Shown one piece after another: positions 1 to 7,818 of a stretch of DNA of 20,797 bases. A model generated the notes under the pieces. The model worked only from the letters and a program-made list of their open reading frames with translations, searched no databases and was not told where the DNA came from. The stretch is taken from positions 1 to 20,797 of the forward strand of contig JAIUMG010000014.1 in the NCBI GenBank assembly GCA_022565655.1, in the 5' to 3' direction. Positions within the stretch are counted from its first letter, which is position 1; each line of letters starts with the position of its first letter. Position numbers and translations under genes: made by a program. This stretch comes from Alkalimonas sp. GTDB taxonomy: Bacteria > Pseudomonadota > Gammaproteobacteria > Enterobacterales > Alteromonadaceae.

Positions 1-381
1 ATCTTTCGCGTCACCTTTGTAGGCAAACAGCTGCCCAAAGGCGCGAACATCGAACCATTTTTCACAAGCGAGTCTGGCGGTTTCATCTGGGGTGGTCTTT
101 TTTGCGTTAAACGCCTCTTTGCCAAGACCGAAATCGTCGGAATAAGCGCGATTTTGCAGGCTTGTCATAGCATCGGTTTTCTTTTCATCAGATTGAACAA
201 ATATGCTTTGTCCATCACTTTGCAGGCGATCCCGAATTTTACGTTTTAGGCATACGTCTGTAATTTCACCAAAACCTCCGTAATCCTGGCGAGGGCGATT
301 ACCATTTAATGGATCGCCGTTAGGATTAGCGTTTTTTACAGAAAATATGATAGCGAAGTCGATTTTGTTTTGCAGGCTCAT
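1..381 (-). CDS. cas7: Type I-C CRISPR Cas7 (Csd2), N-terminal part, cut by window edge
   Basis: I translated this partial frame directly: 127 codons from the ATG at 381 to the left edge with no stop. It begins MSLQNKIDFAIIFSVKNANP and continues with the NGDP-x-NGNRPR block and, near the edge, WFDVRAFGQLFAY. Both are hallmarks of the Csd2/Cas7 family. Cas7 forms the backbone of the type I-C Cascade complex, with several copies binding the crRNA along the spacer. The start codon overlaps the cas8c stop (ATGA, 378-381), and GAGGAG lies 8 bases upstream, so translation is probably coupled to cas8c. The missing C-terminal half, and presumably cas4-cas1-cas2 and the array, lie to the left of the window. 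Confidence 0.93.
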   Translation of the reverse strand, partial: MSLQNKIDFAIIFSVKNANPNGDPLNGNRPRQDYGGFGEITDVCLKRKIRDRLQSDGQSIFVQSDEKKTDAMTSLQNRAYSDDFGLGKEAFNAKKTTPDETARLACEKWFDVRAFGQLFAYKGDAKD

Positions 382-791
382 GCTCCGTGCTCCTCAGTGG
401 TTTCTAATTTAGTGTCGATCTTTGTTTCAGGTTTTTGGTTCAGGACTAGGCGTTGGCAGTGAAAGCCAAGTAAGAATTCACCGGTTAAAGCTTTAGGGCT
501 GATAAATTGATCGTGATCAAACAGGTTCATTACAGCATCCAGTTCCTTGTTGATATTGGTTAAGAAGCCCGGGCGAGAGGTTTTCATCTGCCGAATATAG
601 GGATCCAGTTGTTTATAGATCGTCAACCATGTCTCATAGGGTCTGTCGGCAAACCGCTGCATCAATCGATTGGCTGTGGTTGGTCGATTAACATTGGCGG
701 CACGTAATGCGACTTCTTCCAAGCGTTCAGCAAGCGCTAAAAGCCTTCCATAAAGGTAATCACGAGAGGTATTAGAGGTATTGAGTGACAT
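378..791 (-). CDS. cas11c: Cas11c small subunit translated from inside cas8c
   Basis: Type I-C systems are known to make a separate small subunit, Cas11c, from an internal start within cas8c, in frame and sharing its stop. Here codon 537 of cas8c is an ATG (start at 791) preceded by GGAG with exactly 6 bases between. Starting there gives a 137-residue product beginning MSLNTSNTSRDYLYGRLLAL, a predominantly helical protein of the size expected for Cas11c. Several Cas11c copies would lie along the belly of Cascade and stabilise the R-loop. A second ATG (MEF) lies four codons earlier, but it overlaps the GGAG itself, so the later one is favoured. Existence of the product is inference from family knowledge plus the ribosome binding site. 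Confidence 0.75.
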   Translation of the reverse strand: MSLNTSNTSRDYLYGRLLALAERLEEVALRAANVNRPTTANRLMQRFADRPYETWLTIYKQLDPYIRQMKTSRPGFLTNINKELDAVMNLFDHDQFISPKALTGEFLLGFHCQRLVLNQKPETKIDTKLETTEEHGA

Positions 792-2399
792 GGTAAACTC
801 CATTCTTTGTTCTGTACGTGGATGACGCAAATAAAAACCGCGAAATAATGAACAAGCGACGCCTAATGCTCGCTCCCATTCCCAGTGCTCTTGTCCAGCC
901 GGGTTGCTGGCCCTTGCAATACTCAACTTGACCAAATCAAAAGGAATGGCCCTTCCTTCTAAAACACAGGGAACCAGCCGCTCATAAAAGCTTTTCTTCA
1001 AACTGTCGTTACTCTTAATAACATCTCCGTAGACCACCTGTAACATGGTGTAGGGGGATGGTGCTGAGAGCGGCCAGGTAATTTTCGATTTTGGTTTTCC
1101 TTTTGTTTGTGGTATCTCAACCACAACACGCTGTGGCCAAGCCATATCGGTATGCCACTGGGTGATTTTGTCGATGTATTCCTGTGGTAACGTTTCTCGA
1201 TAGTAAGTGATCCCCATTCGCCCAGGTGTGGCGGAATCGATAGCCATGATTGAAATCTGATCGCTATCTGAGAGGCTGGCGCGATAGCCTCGCATATAAG
1301 TGGTGAGTTTTGCGGCGAAGCTTTGTCCCACATCCGTTGAGTGGTCTATCACTGATTCGCGTACACCCTCACTGGATTGCACGGCATCGTCTATCTCATC
1401 AAAATTATCAAGATCAAATTCGGTAGTGGCCACCAATGGATTCGGTATTTGTTTACCTGAAATAGCCCATGCCACTATCGCTTGATCACCATTGCGAAAA
1501 GCCTGCTTTGGCCTACTGATAAGCCAGCGTAATGCATTATGCGCTTTTTGAGTGGTGACAATGCCGATACCAGCAGATTGCAGGCCGTGTTCTTGTATGG
1601 AATTCTTACTATCGGTAAAACGCCCCTTAAAGGTAAAACCGCTGAGATCATTGGATGAGATAAGCTTGGCTTTATCACCTGAGTGGCGCAGCTTGGCGGG
1701 ATGACTTAATGCCAGCGGTTGCATTTCACCCGAGACAAAACATAACCCTTTAATTCCAGCATTAGCACTATCGTAAGCAATCCATTGTTGTTGCAGACTG
1801 CCGTCTTTCCATGTGTCGGGACATTCGATCTGTTCGTCTTCCACGGTCCAGCAGACTAAAGCGTTCCCCTGATCTAGCTTACCTTTTTCTTTAGGGAGCA
1901 CTTTAAATAAAAGTGGAGGCTCGCATTCTTCGTCAGGCCAAGCTCGCAAAAGCTTTCCATGCTCGTCCAGCCAGACGATCTGATAGGCCACAAGATCCTC
2001 GATCACCTGACCGTTAGTAACATAGTTGAGGATAGCTTGAGCGCTTGGGTGACGGTGATCCGACTGACACCAGTCGGCAAGTTGTTGGCGATAACTTTCA
2101 AAATACGCAGCTTTTTCTCCACCGTAGGCTTTATAGTCCCCCGCTATATATTGAAGCTTATCCGCCAAAGAGTGTGCTGCCTCGCCGCTGCTTCTTCCTG
2201 CGGATTTTTCTGTGGCAGGTAAAACGATCTGCGTTTTTTCCAACACCGTAGCGCGACGAAAATTACCCCTGCCATCAATGACAATATTGATATGGGCATT
2301 TTGAATGGTATGGCTCACTGGCATCGGCTTCGAGTCTTCGGCTATATCTAACTTCATGCCTGCTTCATAAGTTCTATAAAGACTCTGCATCCAGCTCAT
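378..2399 (-). CDS. cas8c: Type I-C large subunit Cas8c (Csd1)
   Basis: This 673-residue protein is the large subunit of the type I-C Cascade, which recognises the PAM and helps open target DNA. Recognition rests on the conserved N-terminal block PATEKSAGRSSG followed by LADKLQYIAGDY (residues 61-89), a Csd1 hallmark, and on its position between cas5c and cas7. It is slightly long for the family. The ATG at 2399 has a GAGGAG ribosome binding site 8 bases upstream, and it overlaps the cas5c stop by ATGA. The C-terminal 137 residues are helical and correspond to the small-subunit-like domain, which appears to be translated separately as well (see cas11c). No frameshift or internal stop is present, so the gene looks intact. 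Confidence 0.95.
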   Translation of the reverse strand: MSWMQSLYRTYEAGMKLDIAEDSKPMPVSHTIQNAHINIVIDGRGNFRRATVLEKTQIVLPATEKSAGRSSGEAAHSLADKLQYIAGDYKAYGGEKAAYFESYRQQLADWCQSDHRHPSAQAILNYVTNGQVIEDLVAYQIVWLDEHGKLLRAWPDEECEPPLLFKVLPKEKGKLDQGNALVCWTVEDEQIECPDTWKDGSLQQQWIAYDSANAGIKGLCFVSGEMQPLALSHPAKLRHSGDKAKLISSNDLSGFTFKGRFTDSKNSIQEHGLQSAGIGIVTTQKAHNALRWLISRPKQAFRNGDQAIVAWAISGKQIPNPLVATTEFDLDNFDEIDDAVQSSEGVRESVIDHSTDVGQSFAAKLTTYMRGYRASLSDSDQISIMAIDSATPGRMGITYYRETLPQEYIDKITQWHTDMAWPQRVVVEIPQTKGKPKSKITWPLSAPSPYTMLQVVYGDVIKSNDSLKKSFYERLVPCVLEGRAIPFDLVKLSIARASNPAGQEHWEWERALGVACSLFRGFYLRHPRTEQRMEFTMSLNTSNTSRDYLYGRLLALAERLEEVALRAANVNRPTTANRLMQRFADRPYETWLTIYKQLDPYIRQMKTSRPGFLTNINKELDAVMNLFDHDQFISPKALTGEFLLGFHCQRLVLNQKPETKIDTKLETTEEHGA
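798..801 (-). promoter_or_regulatory. Internal ribosome binding site for Cas11c
   Basis: GGAG on the minus strand sits 6 bases before the in-frame ATG at 791 inside cas8c. The strength and ideal spacing of this site are what decide the proposed Cas11c start. Confidence 0.7.
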
Positions 2400-3106
2400 A
2401 GCGTTTTCTCCTCAAGCTCAACCGGCAACAAGTTGTCATTTAAGCCAAACGGTTTGGCATCCATTTTTCGTATAAAACGCCGCGTTTCGCATTCTTCAGG
2501 CCTTGGAAACTCGATGATTCCGCTTCGCATGACCGCCGAAAAAAAGCGACTATGAAGCTCATCAATACCCGTTTCATCGGGATAGTCAAAACCATGAAAC
2601 ATTAGCCCAAAGCCGAGTTCCGGTATATTGTCGTAAACACTTTCTCCTGTTCCGAATTCACAGGGTTCCACATAGCCCTGACAATCCCGAACGCCTAGGA
2701 AAATATCCTGTCGGCCACCTTTTTCCAACATTCGATTAGCTATGGTGAAGTGCTTGCCATCAATTCGGTCTTGTTCCAGTTCAGGCCGGTGTTCGTTCCA
2801 CTCGAAATGTGCCTCCACTTGGTACTCCACATCGTGAAGAAAGGTGTAAATAGCCAGACTATTGCCACCACCCCAAACCAACGGCTTGGTGCCCTTGGTC
2901 TGGGTTTGCAAGGACTTCATCACCCGGACTCTGTCTACGTGCCAGATTAGGGTGGGTTTCCAGTAAATGGATTTGAGTACACCTTTCAATGCTTCGTAGG
3001 TTGGAATATGGTAAGAGCATTTTTCACCGCCAATTTTGGTGATTGGGTCGGTGAATAAGGCATAGCGCCCCCATAATCGAAAGCTAATACTGTTTTTCAT
3101 GATCAC
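2396..3106 (-). CDS. cas5c: Type I-C Cas5c (Cas5d) pre-crRNA endonuclease
   Basis: In type I-C systems Cas5c replaces Cas6: it cuts the repeat RNA to release crRNAs and then caps the 5' handle in Cascade. The 236-residue protein opens with SFRLWGRYALFTDP, typical of the family. The catalytic set described for Cas5c of other bacteria (Tyr, Lys, His) appears to be conserved: Tyr48 in SIYWKP and the adjacent Lys118-His119 in GKHF, with the same Tyr-to-Lys spacing of about 70 residues. The frame can start at GTG 3106, giving a GTGA overlap with the cas3 stop like the neighbouring junctions, or at ATG 3100 (MKNSISF), which lies 10 bases after the same GGAG. I cannot decide between them. The stop overlaps the cas8c start. 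Confidence 0.94.
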   Translation of the reverse strand: MIMKNSISFRLWGRYALFTDPITKIGGEKCSYHIPTYEALKGVLKSIYWKPTLIWHVDRVRVMKSLQTQTKGTKPLVWGGGNSLAIYTFLHDVEYQVEAHFEWNEHRPELEQDRIDGKHFTIANRMLEKGGRQDIFLGVRDCQGYVEPCEFGTGESVYDNIPELGFGLMFHGFDYPDETGIDELHSRFFSAVMRSGIIEFPRPEECETRRFIRKMDAKPFGLNDNLLPVELEEKTL

Positions 3107-5604
3107 ACCACTCCATTAAAAATTAGATTATCCATTGCGCCAACCTTTTCTACCGAAACGCCGAATTCCTCGCTGTAATGAGCCCTGTCAAGAAAGTAGA
3201 TACCTTCTCCTGTCTGAGTTTCGTATACAGCACCTGCATCAATAAGTTTTTTCCATATATTAGGAAATACATTAACACTGTATTGCTGTGCTTCTTTCAA
3301 GGTTTTGTAGTATGCCTGTGGGTCGAATTCTTTGGCGAGTCGGCAAAGTTCAGCAACCAATTCCTTACCTTTTCCGTGCTGGACAACTACTGCCTGAGTT
3401 GGGGCATCTATAGCTTTAAATAATTTGCCTGCATCCATAAAGGAATGGTGCATCATAGGCAGCTTTCCAAGGCGCCTTGTCTCGTCAGCATTGGTATTGA
3501 GTGAGTTCTGACTTAGCAGATTTAGCAACGTTTGCTCGGGGGCATGATCTTTTGCAGAAACTGGGTAGTCCATTTCTCCACTGCGATCATAAAAGTAGTA
3601 TTGAAAATAGCGCTGCATCGTTTCGGGGGCAAGCAATTCAGCCTGGTTGTCAATTTCGCTGAATACTCTTTGGGTCTTTTCCTTCCCAACATGAATATCT
3701 CTTAGTAGCTCCACTGGTTCGGAATCAGGGTTAATGACATCGACTTGCCCTTTTATTGATATACCATTCTTGCCTTTTAATTCACCGTGACGATTACATC
3801 TTCCTGCCGCTTGCGCTATGGAGTCCAGACCGGCCAGAAATCGAATAACCGCACCAAATGAGACATCCACTCCCGCTTCGATCAGTTGTGTGCTGATACA
3901 TAACACGGGTAAGCCCTGAGATAGGCGCTCTTTTATGGTGTCCAACTTGGCTTTTCTGTGCGCGGGATAGAGACTGGTACTCAGATGGAAAATAGCATTT
4001 TTATCCACATCATCCATACAAGCCTGGTAAAGTTCCTGTGCCCACTGCTTGGTATTCACAATGATCAGACAACTGCCAAATTCATTAAATCGCTCAAGTG
4101 TCAGTTGTTTGATTTCCTCACAAGTCCAGCCACCAATCTTAATTCGCTTATTGATTTGAACGCGAGTGAGATCAATAAACAGTTGTTGAATATCATCCAC
4201 TAGCTCAGCATTATCTGCCATAACCAGTTGGCCTTTATCTTCAAAGCACAAGTTATCCAAAAGCGGCTGAGTGGCGGTACAAAGTAAAGCCGTGGTTTTA
4301 GCATGTTGCGTTAGAAAGTTAAGCGCATTGCAAAACAGATGAACGCAGTTAATAGGTAGTGTCTGAATCTCGTCAAAGATTAGCACTGAATTGGCTAATT
4401 GATGCATACGCCTGACGCTACGTGTGCCACCGCTGAATAAGGTCTCAAGAAATTGCACCATAGTGGTAAAAACAATCGGCGCATCCCAGTTTTCGGAAAC
4501 CAATTTAGAATGCCAAGTTTGATGCTCCGGCTCTAAATTGCTGTGGTGTTCTAGCACCCAGGGATGGAGGTCCGCTTCTTGTTCCAGTATCTCACGGACG
4601 GCGCGAGCATTTTGTTCAATGATGGATGTATAAGGGATGATGTAGATAATGCGTTCTAAGTTATGCTTACAAACGTGATGCAGTGCATAACGGAGGCTGG
4701 CCAGAGTTTTTCCACCACCGGTGGGGACGGTTAACGAAAATATGCCTTGAGGATCATTTGCCCTTTGCTTGCAGTTGTCAGAGATTCTTCGACGAATTTC
4801 ATCAATAGGTTTTGTCTGTACAAACTGACCAAGATGGGACTCAAAGCGCCCAATAGCAGTATTCCAGTTCAACCATGTCTGGCGGGATAGCCGCTGTTCT
4901 TTCCGTATCGGGGTCTCAAACTCCGCACTGTTCAAGCGATCAGCATCTACCAGGCATGAAAAGAGGAAACGGGTAAAAAATCCCAGGTTGAAAGAATCTG
5001 TTTTTGAATACTTCTTTTTCTCTTTTGCTAACGGAAAATCAACCAACTGGCTTAGTATCCCGTATAGATTTTTTACTAGATCTTGTGTGACTAATTTATC
5101 AACGGATGCCATTAGCTCAGCTTCTGCATGATTGAGACATTCGCGCAAATGGGTTTTTTCATCATCTTTACCCATTCTGACATTAAATATGTTGCTACCA
5201 TCTTTATCAATACAGTTAATCAAACCACTATGGTGTGAAGCGATACAAAGCGCTAGCATCTGCGCCACTAACTCCCCCTGTCCGGCACCACCAAACTTGT
5301 GTAATCGCTGCCAGATAAGCTGTGCTCCGGCACTAGAGTGATCGATCTTGCCTTTCAGTTTGCCTGCTTCCACATACTCATCTTCATCAAGGTTAATAAT
5401 GCCTGTCGCGGACTTTATATATGCCTGAAAATCTTGGCTGAATTTTCCAAAATCATGCAGCAAACCAAGTACGTTTCCGGCATCCGGAGAGTTTATCTTT
5501 TGGGCGAATTCACAAGCCAGATTACCGACCTCGCGCAGATGGTCAATCAGCGGTTGAATATCGCCATCCTTTCCCCGAATGTGCGCAATATATTGCCTAC
5601 TCAT
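3103..5604 (-). CDS. cas3: Type I-C CRISPR helicase-nuclease Cas3
   Basis: Cas3 is recruited by target-bound Cascade and unwinds and degrades the DNA. With the start chosen here it has 833 residues. The N-terminal HD nuclease domain shows LLHDFGKFSQDF (His50-Asp51), HSSAG (His89), ASHHSG (about 122-127) and LVDADRLN (Asp near 220). The helicase part has Walker A PTGGGKT (about 294-300), the Walker B variant DEIQ (411-414), CTATQP (442-447), and motif VI QAAGRCNRHGE (about 598-608). All catalytic motifs are present, so the protein should be active. The frame is open to 5628, but three ATGs in a row at 5610, 5607 and 5604 follow GGGGGAGG directly. Only the ATG at 5604 (MSRQYIAHIRGKDGD) has a proper 6-base spacing, so I chose it. 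It overlaps the upstream gene by 8 bases. Confidence 0.96.
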   Translation of the reverse strand: MSRQYIAHIRGKDGDIQPLIDHLREVGNLACEFAQKINSPDAGNVLGLLHDFGKFSQDFQAYIKSATGIINLDEDEYVEAGKLKGKIDHSSAGAQLIWQRLHKFGGAGQGELVAQMLALCIASHHSGLINCIDKDGSNIFNVRMGKDDEKTHLRECLNHAEAELMASVDKLVTQDLVKNLYGILSQLVDFPLAKEKKKYSKTDSFNLGFFTRFLFSCLVDADRLNSAEFETPIRKEQRLSRQTWLNWNTAIGRFESHLGQFVQTKPIDEIRRRISDNCKQRANDPQGIFSLTVPTGGGKTLASLRYALHHVCKHNLERIIYIIPYTSIIEQNARAVREILEQEADLHPWVLEHHSNLEPEHQTWHSKLVSENWDAPIVFTTMVQFLETLFSGGTRSVRRMHQLANSVLIFDEIQTLPINCVHLFCNALNFLTQHAKTTALLCTATQPLLDNLCFEDKGQLVMADNAELVDDIQQLFIDLTRVQINKRIKIGGWTCEEIKQLTLERFNEFGSCLIIVNTKQWAQELYQACMDDVDKNAIFHLSTSLYPAHRKAKLDTIKERLSQGLPVLCISTQLIEAGVDVSFGAVIRFLAGLDSIAQAAGRCNRHGELKGKNGISIKGQVDVINPDSEPVELLRDIHVGKEKTQRVFSEIDNQAELLAPETMQRYFQYYFYDRSGEMDYPVSAKDHAPEQTLLNLLSQNSLNTNADETRRLGKLPMMHHSFMDAGKLFKAIDAPTQAVVVQHGKGKELVAELCRLAKEFDPQAYYKTLKEAQQYSVNVFPNIWKKLIDAGAVYETQTGEGIYFLDRAHYSEEFGVSVEKVGAMDNLIFNGVV

Positions 5605-6646
5605 CATCATCCTCCCCCAACACCCCATCCAAAGCCCCCGGTGCCATCACCACTTTGTGTTTTTTTCTCAGCTTCACCACTTTAGGATCGAAATTGCTGA
5701 TAATGTCCTGATGGGTGTGCTGAAGCCACTGTTCGGCTTTAGCCAACTCCTGCGTTTCCATTTCAGATAGATTATTGAAATTGCACAGCAGTTTTTTGCA
5801 GTCGGCCAGAAAATGGCGCCAGCGAATTTGCTTAAGGGCAGCTTCATTATTGAAAATAACATCTCTGTGCTTTTCTTCTTTACTATCTTCATCCCGGAAA
5901 TACACAGCAGGCGCTGCCTGACACTGCGCCTGGCTCAGCTCAATCCAACGCTGCTGCAGATAGTGGTGCCAGCGGTATTTTAATTCATCCAGTTGCTTTT
6001 CCAGGCCATTGGCTTTCACTTCGATATCCCACAGAAATCCACCTTTTTCCGGCTTACCGTGCTGCTTACCATCAACATACTGATGAGGGATCAGGGCTTG
6101 AATCAGATCGCTGCCTTTGTCTTCGAGGATTGTGGTTAAATAACTGGCCAGCGAGTACAGGGTGGCGTAATAGAACTGGCCATCCATAATCAGCCTCGCC
6201 CAGCGAGGAAACCGCAGGGCGTAATAATCACGAGGCTGATAATCCGGCAATTGCTCTTTGTTTACCCGCTCTTGAAACAGATGATCATCGTAGTCGTATT
6301 GATAAAGGGTATTGAAATCGAGCAGGCTGGTGTTCGCTGCCATGGATTCGTTGAGGAAAATATAGTCATCGCCGATACCGCGCGTAAGAAGCTTAGCCCA
6401 GTTCAGGGGATTAAGTTTCGAGAGTGGTAGATCTTGCCAGATATCAGCTGCCTCATCAGGCGAACAGCTGATGCCCAAGATGTCTTTTAGCAACACACTA
6501 TCCACTCTGCTGTGCGCTTGTTCGCTCATGGTGGCGCGAAAAAGTTCCTGTTGCTGTTCCGGCCAGGAATAATAGCCGGGGTCGGCTGCAATCAATGCCT
6601 TGCGGGCTGCGGCGTGGATACTTGATGTCGGTATTAACTTGCTCAT
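5597..6646 (-). CDS. Unrecognised protein encoded first in the type I-C cas operon
   Basis: I do not recognise this 349-residue family. It overlaps cas3 by 8 bases and is the first gene after the WYL regulator, so it is almost certainly co-expressed with the effector genes. The ATG at 6646 follows AAGGTGA at good spacing; a TTG five codons upstream is less likely. No signal peptide or membrane segment is visible, so it should be cytosolic. It is rich in Trp, Tyr and Gln, apparently mostly helical, and ends with a basic patch (VKLRKKHK, 324-331) followed by an acidic tail (GEDDDE). Around residues 190-214, YVDG is followed by FLWDIEVKANG (Asp192, Glu209, Lys211). This faintly resembles a PD-(D/E)XK nuclease core but could be chance. 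It does not look like cas1, cas2, cas4 or cas6: its four cysteines are not arranged as in Cas4. Confidence 0.85.
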   Translation of the reverse strand: MSKLIPTSSIHAAARKALIAADPGYYSWPEQQQELFRATMSEQAHSRVDSVLLKDILGISCSPDEAADIWQDLPLSKLNPLNWAKLLTRGIGDDYIFLNESMAANTSLLDFNTLYQYDYDDHLFQERVNKEQLPDYQPRDYYALRFPRWARLIMDGQFYYATLYSLASYLTTILEDKGSDLIQALIPHQYVDGKQHGKPEKGGFLWDIEVKANGLEKQLDELKYRWHHYLQQRWIELSQAQCQAAPAVYFRDEDSKEEKHRDVIFNNEAALKQIRWRHFLADCKKLLCNFNNLSEMETQELAKAEQWLQHTHQDIISNFDPKVVKLRKKHKVVMAPGALDGVLGEDDDE

Positions 6647-6839
6647 AAGTTCACCTTCCAATAACCACTGGCGTCTCCTGCAATGGTTTCAGCTACCCCA
6701 ATACATTTTTATTTATGGTGAATTGGCCATAATTGAATGCATCGCTCCCTTAACTCTACCCCCTCCGCACACCAACACAACCACTGTACAGAAACCCACG
6801 TAAACTGACTTGACGGTTCTGTGATAAAAACCGGATAAA
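6647..6839 (-). promoter_or_regulatory. Leader of the cas operon with a candidate operator
   Basis: This 193-base non-coding stretch separates the WYL regulator from the first operon gene and is the likely site of the cas operon promoter. I see no convincing -35/-10 pair. It holds a perfect inverted repeat, TTATGG at 6713-6718 and CCATAA at 6727-6732 with an 8-base spacer, which could be a repressor site. A 9-base word CCACTGTAC at 6781-6789 recurs upstream of the regulator at 7707-7715. Confidence 0.35.
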
Positions 6840-7679
6840 TCAACTGAACAACCAGGGCTTTACGTCATTTAAGTTGGCAAGCTCGAGTTGCTGGGCTTCG
6901 GGGATGGCATCCAGAGTTTTTACGTTCACCTGCATTTGCTGCAGCAGGTACTGCGCCAAGGCGGCACGGCAACGCAGTTTCAGCTGACCGTTTTGCATTT
7001 GGTAGTCATGCTCTAAGACGGCCTGTTGCTCGGGATTTAGCCGGCGATCCGGCACCAGTATCAGGGTGACTTCGGTGTGCCAGCCAGTGTCGTCGGAGCC
7101 GGTTTGCTCTGCCGGGCCCAGCAATTCGGCCTCGCCGCGAAAGCGGCTGAGTACAAAATCGCGGTATTGCTGATGCTTTTCGCACCAGCCGCGCAAGTGC
7201 CAACGCAAACCGGTATTGACCAGGGTATGTGGGGTGAGAATACGACCTTCGCGGTCGGGGTTGGTCAGGGAAACATAATCGACCTCTACCCGCTGTTTTT
7301 GGCGTAGCGCCTGCACCAAGGTACGAATTAATAAAGCGGGTACTTGTCGCGGTGGCAGCTCCAAACTGACGCTGGTGGTTGGATCTGAATGGATGAGAGA
7401 GTCGTTTAAGCTGTGGGGCTGTTGTACCCAACTGAGATAGTGATCGATGTTTGGAGTAAAATCTACCGGCTTGAAAACCGGCGAAGCATGATAAGGTTTA
7501 GCTTGAACATGAGGCAGCAAATTAGCTGGTGCCAGCTGCGCATACTGATGCAAATCTTGCCAGGCCTGCTGACGGCTGATACCAAATTGCGCCACCAGCT
7601 GTTTGTTCTGTGCCTTTCCTTCCCAGTGCAGTAGAAAATCAATAAAGCGCAGTCTACTTTGTTGCTCGGATTTTTGCAT
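6840..7679 (-). CDS. WYL-domain transcriptional repressor, BrxR/CapW-like
   Basis: The 279-residue protein has the layout of the BrxR/CapW group, which represses BREX, CBASS and other defence operons. An N-terminal winged helix (about 5-60, with RLRFIDFLLHWEGKAQNKQL and FGISRQQAWQDL) is followed by a WYL domain (about 115-190, including VEVDYVSL at 131-138 and GLRWHLRGWCEKHQQYRDFV at 157-176) and a C-terminal WCX-like extension. WYL domains are thought to sense nucleic acid or nucleotide signals. AGGA lies 6 bases before the ATG at 7679. It is encoded directly upstream of the cas operon on the same strand, separated by about 190 bases, which suggests it controls that operon and itself. Its base composition looks more G+C rich than the cas genes. 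Confidence 0.88.
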   Translation of the reverse strand: MQKSEQQSRLRFIDFLLHWEGKAQNKQLVAQFGISRQQAWQDLHQYAQLAPANLLPHVQAKPYHASPVFKPVDFTPNIDHYLSWVQQPHSLNDSLIHSDPTTSVSLELPPRQVPALLIRTLVQALRQKQRVEVDYVSLTNPDREGRILTPHTLVNTGLRWHLRGWCEKHQQYRDFVLSRFRGEAELLGPAEQTGSDDTGWHTEVTLILVPDRRLNPEQQAVLEHDYQMQNGQLKLRCRAALAQYLLQQMQVNVKTLDAIPEAQQLELANLNDVKPWLFS

Positions 7680-7708
7680 TTCACATCCTGTGCATTGTCC
7701 CTAAATCC

Positions 7709-7740
7709 ACTGTACTGAAGTTTAGTTAAAATGCAACTAA
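7709..7740 (-). promoter_or_regulatory. Candidate promoter and operator of the WYL regulator
   Basis: A perfect inverted repeat, TTTAGTT (6 paired bases at 7722-7727) and AACTAA (7735-7740) with a 7-base spacer, lies upstream of the regulator. Flanking bases extend the symmetry imperfectly (GTACTGAA on one side, TTGAGTGC on the other). On the minus strand TTGCAT (7731-7736) and TACAGT (7709-7714), 16 bases apart, make a plausible promoter whose -35 lies within the repeat. This geometry fits autorepression. It also lies between two divergent genes and could affect the plus-strand one. Confidence 0.45.
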
Positions 7741-7818
7741 TTGAGTGCTATGGAAACTTTTATCCACATTGCGCGTTGTGCTAGCATGCACCGCTGCAAA
7801 ACTTAATAAGGACTTTCT

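Noticed and set aside
2396..3106. Missing Cas6 as a defect
   Set aside because: Type I-C systems normally lack Cas6; Cas5c with its Tyr/Lys/His set processes the crRNA.
5605..5628. Longer cas3 reading frame starting at 5628
   Set aside because: The extra eight residues (MGCWGRMM) have no ribosome binding site of their own, while GGGGGAGG stands 6 bases before the ATG at 5604.
1..7818. CRISPR array within the window
   Set aside because: I saw no regularly spaced direct repeats of 28-37 bases in the gaps; every part of the cas region is coding or a short leader. The array must be outside.
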